Of a DNA stretch of 64,000 nt, positions 59,191 to 64,000 are shown in pieces. The notes below the pieces were generated by a model. The model saw only the letters and a program-made list of their open reading frames with translations, did no database searches and had not been told where the DNA came from. A program made the position numbers and the translations under genes. Location of the stretch: assembly GCF_013170845.1 (NCBI RefSeq), contig NZ_CP033367.1:1116001-1180000 (forward strand), read 5' to 3'. The number at the start of each line of letters is the position of its first letter. Position 1 is the first letter of the stretch. The stretch comes from Mesorhizobium loti R88b. GTDB lineage: Bacteria; Pseudomonadota; Alphaproteobacteria; Rhizobiales; Rhizobiaceae.

Positions 59191-59314
59191 AGAGCGGTTC
59201 ACCCTTTCACGGAAACGGCGAACGCTCTAACTCTTTGATTAATGCAATTCCCAAGGGAAAGTGCTGTGCGCTTTTCCCGGAAAAACCGCTTCACACTTCT
59301 CCTGGAATTGCTCT
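59191..59314. repeat. RIME1-like intergenic mosaic repeat, copy 2
   Basis: It begins with an AGAGCG...CGCTCT-type palindrome around TTTCACGGAAA, then CTAACTCTTTG, GCAATTCC and GGAATTGC with inner GGGAAA/TTTTCCC and ACACTT. It matches copy 1 (20008-20106) in order, with an extra internal segment. It ends 15 nt before the start of the FAD oxidoreductase and overlaps its promoter region. Confidence 0.7.
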
Positions 59315-59328
59315 GGAAGGCAGAAAAA

Positions 59329-60714
59329 ATGCAAGCCAAGCACAATGGCGACGTGTCGTTCTGGTATGCCGATATCGGCGGTGTTCCGCCCTATCGCCCT
59401 GCCTTGCCTGGCGACATCGAGGCCGATGTTTGCATTGTCGGCGCCGGCTATACCGGATTGTGGACCGCCTATTATCTGAAGAAGGCGCAGCCCTCGCTGC
59501 GCATCGCCATCGTCGAAAAGGAATTCGCCGGCTACGGCGCTTCCGGCCGCAATGGCGGCTGGCTGTCGGGCGGCTTCAGCTGGTCGCGTGAGAAATACGC
59601 AAAGACGTCGTCGCGAGGCGCTGTCATCGACATGCAGCGCGCCATGTTCGGCACTGTCGACGAGGTGATCTCGGTGACGCAGGCCGAGGGCATCGACGCC
59701 GATATCCGCCGTGTCGACAACATCACCGTGGCCACCAACGAAGCGCAGCTGCAGCGCGCCAGGGCTGAATATGATGAACTGCTGCGCTGGGACATACCGC
59801 AAGAGCGACTAGCCTTCCTCGACGCGCGTGAGGCGCGCGAGCGCATCGCCATCGACAAGGTGCTGGGCGGCTTCGTTGTGCGCAATGTCGCGCGCGTGCA
59901 GCCGGCCAAACTGGTGCAGGGGCTGGCGGCAGCGGTCGTGCGGCTTGGCATTCCGATCTACGAGCAGACGCAGGTGCTGGCGATCGAGAAAGGCAAGGTC
60001 ACCACCACCAGGGGCATCGTGCGGGCCGAAAAGATCGTGCGCGCCACGGAAGGGTTCACTGCCGGCATTCCCGGCCTGAAACGCCTCTGGCTGCCGCTCA
60101 ACAGCGCCATCGTGGTGACCGAGCCGCTGCCGCAAAAGCTGTGGGACACGATCGGCTGGAGCGGCTACGAGGTGCTGGGCGATGCCGCGCACACCTATTG
60201 CTATGCCCAGCGCACCCGCGAGGGCCGCATCGCCATGGGCGGCCGTGGCGTTCCCTACCGCTTCGGCTCGCGCACCGATGTGCGTGGCCAGACCCAGCAG
60301 GCGACCATCGACCAATTGCACGAAGTGCTGACCAGGCTGCTGCCGCAGACCAAGGGCTTGCGCCTCGACCATGCCTGGTGCGGGACGCTTGGCGTGCCGC
60401 GCGACTGGTGCACCACCTCAGGCTTCGATCGCGAGACCGGCATTGGCTGGGCCGGCGGCTATGTCGGGCTCGGCGTTTCCAGCTCGAACCTGTCGGGTCG
60501 CACCTTGCGCGACCTCGTGCTCGGCCATGATACCGAGCTGACCCGGCTGCCCTGGGTCAACCGCACGGTCAAGAAATGGGAACCGGAACCGCTGCGCTGG
60601 CTCGGCGTCCATTCCATGTACCAGCTCTACCGGATTGCCGACCAGCGCGAGGCAAACGGCCTCGGGCGGACGTCCCGGCTGGCCGCTTTCGCCGACCGGC
60701 TGACCGGGCATTGA
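59329..60714 (+). CDS. FAD-dependent oxidoreductase, gamma-glutamylputrescine oxidase-like
   Basis: 461 residues. FAD site DVCIVGAGYTGLWTAYYLKKAQPSLRIAIVEKEFAGYGASGRNGGWLSGGFSW and C-terminal GRGVPYRFGSRTDVRG, WCGTLGVPRDWCTTSGFDRETGIGWAGGYVGLGVSSSNLSGRTLRDLVLGHDTELTRLPWV. The DAO family member closest to PuuB-type amine oxidases; substrate not proven. ATG 59329 follows GGAAGG. Separate from the oxidoreductase at 8556. Confidence 0.88.
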   Translation: MQAKHNGDVSFWYADIGGVPPYRPALPGDIEADVCIVGAGYTGLWTAYYLKKAQPSLRIAIVEKEFAGYGASGRNGGWLSGGFSWSREKYAKTSSRGAVIDMQRAMFGTVDEVISVTQAEGIDADIRRVDNITVATNEAQLQRARAEYDELLRWDIPQERLAFLDAREARERIAIDKVLGGFVVRNVARVQPAKLVQGLAAAVVRLGIPIYEQTQVLAIEKGKVTTTRGIVRAEKIVRATEGFTAGIPGLKRLWLPLNSAIVVTEPLPQKLWDTIGWSGYEVLGDAAHTYCYAQRTREGRIAMGGRGVPYRFGSRTDVRGQTQQATIDQLHEVLTRLLPQTKGLRLDHAWCGTLGVPRDWCTTSGFDRETGIGWAGGYVGLGVSSSNLSGRTLRDLVLGHDTELTRLPWVNRTVKKWEPEPLRWLGVHSMYQLYRIADQREANGLGRTSRLAAFADRLTGH

Positions 60715-60735
60715 TGTCTTTTCAGGCCGTCTAAA

Positions 60736-61521
60736 TCAGGGCTTGTGGATGAAGGCGGCACCGAGGATGGGGCCGGGCATGCCGTCCTTGCCGACCGACT
60801 GCAAAAGCACGGCGCAGCCGCCCTTCTTGTTGATCTCGCTCATCGGCAGTTCGTAGCGTTGCGCCTTGCCGTGCCACATGCCGGCGGTCTGGATGCCGGT
60901 GACCGCGTTCCAGTAGGTCATCTTGCGGCCGGAGTTCTCGCCCTGGGCGATCTTGACCGTCTGCGGCTGCTCGAAATAGACGATGACGACATGGGCGTCG
61001 CTGGGGCCGGATTCGGCGTCGCCGGCATCGATGATCACACGATCGCTGGTGCGGCTGACCTTGATAGGGACGCGAATGCCTTCGCCACCCTTGGCCATGC
61101 GGGCAAGCGCGCCGTCGACCTCGCCGCGATTGGCGCCGTTGACATGCACGCGGCCGTTGAGGACCGCCTGCGGCGTATAGACGGAGCGGCTGCCGAAGGC
61201 GCGCATGTAGTCATATTGCCGCTCGGTGTTTTCCTTGCGGCTTAGCGTGTCCTTCCAGCCGAGATAGTCCCAATAGTCGACGTGATAGGAGAGCGCGACG
61301 ATGTCTTCCTTGGTGGCCAGTTCGGCAAAGAACGCATCGGCCGGTGGGCAGGAACTACAGCCTTGGCTGGTGAACAGTTCGACCACGCCGAGCGGCTTGT
61401 CCTGCTGCGGCTTGTCGGCCTGGATACGCTCGGCCTCGCCCGCATGGCCAGCCCCGGCAAAGGCCGAAAAGGCCAGCGCTAAGGCTGCCAGCCACAATGA
61501 TTTTCGCCAGGCCATGATCAT
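60736..61521 (-). CDS. DUF1223 thioredoxin-fold protein
   Basis: 261 residues. Signal peptide about 1-27 (AALALAFSAFAGAGHAG). Thioredoxin-like start VVELFTSQGCSSCPPADAFFAELA with a CxxC, then HVDYWDYLGWKDTLSRKENTERQYDYMRAFGSRSVYTPQAVLNGR. Periplasmic, of unknown redox role. ATG 61521; the MAWRK ATG at 61515 is an alternative. Confidence 0.88.
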   Translation of the reverse strand: MIMAWRKSLWLAALALAFSAFAGAGHAGEAERIQADKPQQDKPLGVVELFTSQGCSSCPPADAFFAELATKEDIVALSYHVDYWDYLGWKDTLSRKENTERQYDYMRAFGSRSVYTPQAVLNGRVHVNGANRGEVDGALARMAKGGEGIRVPIKVSRTSDRVIIDAGDAESGPSDAHVVIVYFEQPQTVKIAQGENSGRKMTYWNAVTGIQTAGMWHGKAQRYELPMSEINKKGGCAVLLQSVGKDGMPGPILGAAFIHKP

Positions 61522-61699
61522 TCCAATTCCCGCCGGTGGCGCCGGCTTTGTTCTGATTGGCTGAAATATGTGGCAGAAGCGGAAGTCAACGGGAAGTCAC
61601 GTTGCGGTGAAATTTTTGCCATTGCAGTCGCAGGTAAGGCCGCAATAGGAGAGGTACTGCATTTCACGGCGCGGTTCGATTCGGGGCAGGATCATCACC

Positions 61700-62461
<762 letters not shown>

Positions 62462-62469
62462 TTGCTGCT

Positions 62470-64000
<1,531 letters not shown>

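Overview
The window looks like chromosomal DNA of a Mesorhizobium-like alphaproteobacterium (Hyphomicrobiales, Phyllobacteriaceae). It is GC-rich with dense, short-spaced genes. It carries imuA/imuB under a GTTC-N7-GTTC LexA box, a RIME1-like intergenic mosaic repeat, a DUF2794 gene, an IalB-family gene, a 407-residue ArgG and the ffh/chorismate mutase/rpsP order typical of the group. No rRNA, tRNA, CRISPR array, prophage or intact insertion sequence was seen. The species cannot be fixed from the sequence alone.

Layout. 1-4400: SOS mutasome genes (imuB partial, imuA), a LysE exporter, a small zincin, a 407-bp element made of a decayed GIY-YIG gene between 64/65-bp inverted repeats, DUF1737 and a CoA-ester lyase. 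4500-9720: DUF4173 membrane protein, response regulator, histidine kinase and an FAD oxidoreductase in one direction. 9760-12400: DUF72, then an ArsR-SRPBCC-SRPBCC unit and a GNAT. 12600-16700: leuD, four small exported or metabolite-damage proteins, leuB. 16700-22000: MarR-SRPBCC pair, a cold-shock/DUF805 fusion, a glycosyltransferase and a DEAD-box helicase. 22190-23450: asd with a 39-residue Thr/Lys-rich leader peptide and terminator/antiterminator-like structures. 23600-28800: GNAT, PemK/Phd-type toxin-antitoxin, ACT protein, bestrophin, and a second ArsR-SRPBCC unit with DoxX. 28870-30960: an accessory patch of unknown small genes, where rimM-trmD-rplS would be expected after rpsP. 31000-36500: rpsP, chorismate mutase, ffh, a frameshifted remnant, a HigBA-like toxin-antitoxin, a CPBP protease and a zinc metallopeptidase. 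36800-43300: lytic transglycosylase, exported unknowns, argG, an MHYT-GGDEF-EAL protein, LysE. 43300-50500: MFS/TetR pair, rlmN coupled to two tandem membrane paralogues, a Met-rich exported protein, a ClC channel, DUF3658 and IalB. 50700-56700: YkvA, pterin dehydratase, LMW-PTP, 2H RNA ligase and a tesA-ybbA-ybbP cluster. 56900-64000: BI-1 protein, GNAT, DUF2794, a possible small RNA, an FAD oxidoreductase, DUF1223, ceramidase, a repeat tract and acnA (partial).

The central metabolism here is leucine (leuD, leuB), the aspartate family (asd), arginine (argG), aromatic precursors (chorismate mutase) and the TCA cycle (acnA). The strongest novel candidate is the putative threonine/lysine attenuator before asd. 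The second is the GIY-YIG element bounded by long inverted repeats. Several regulator-target pairs keep visible palindromic operators: ArsR x2, MarR, TetR and both toxin-antitoxin loci.
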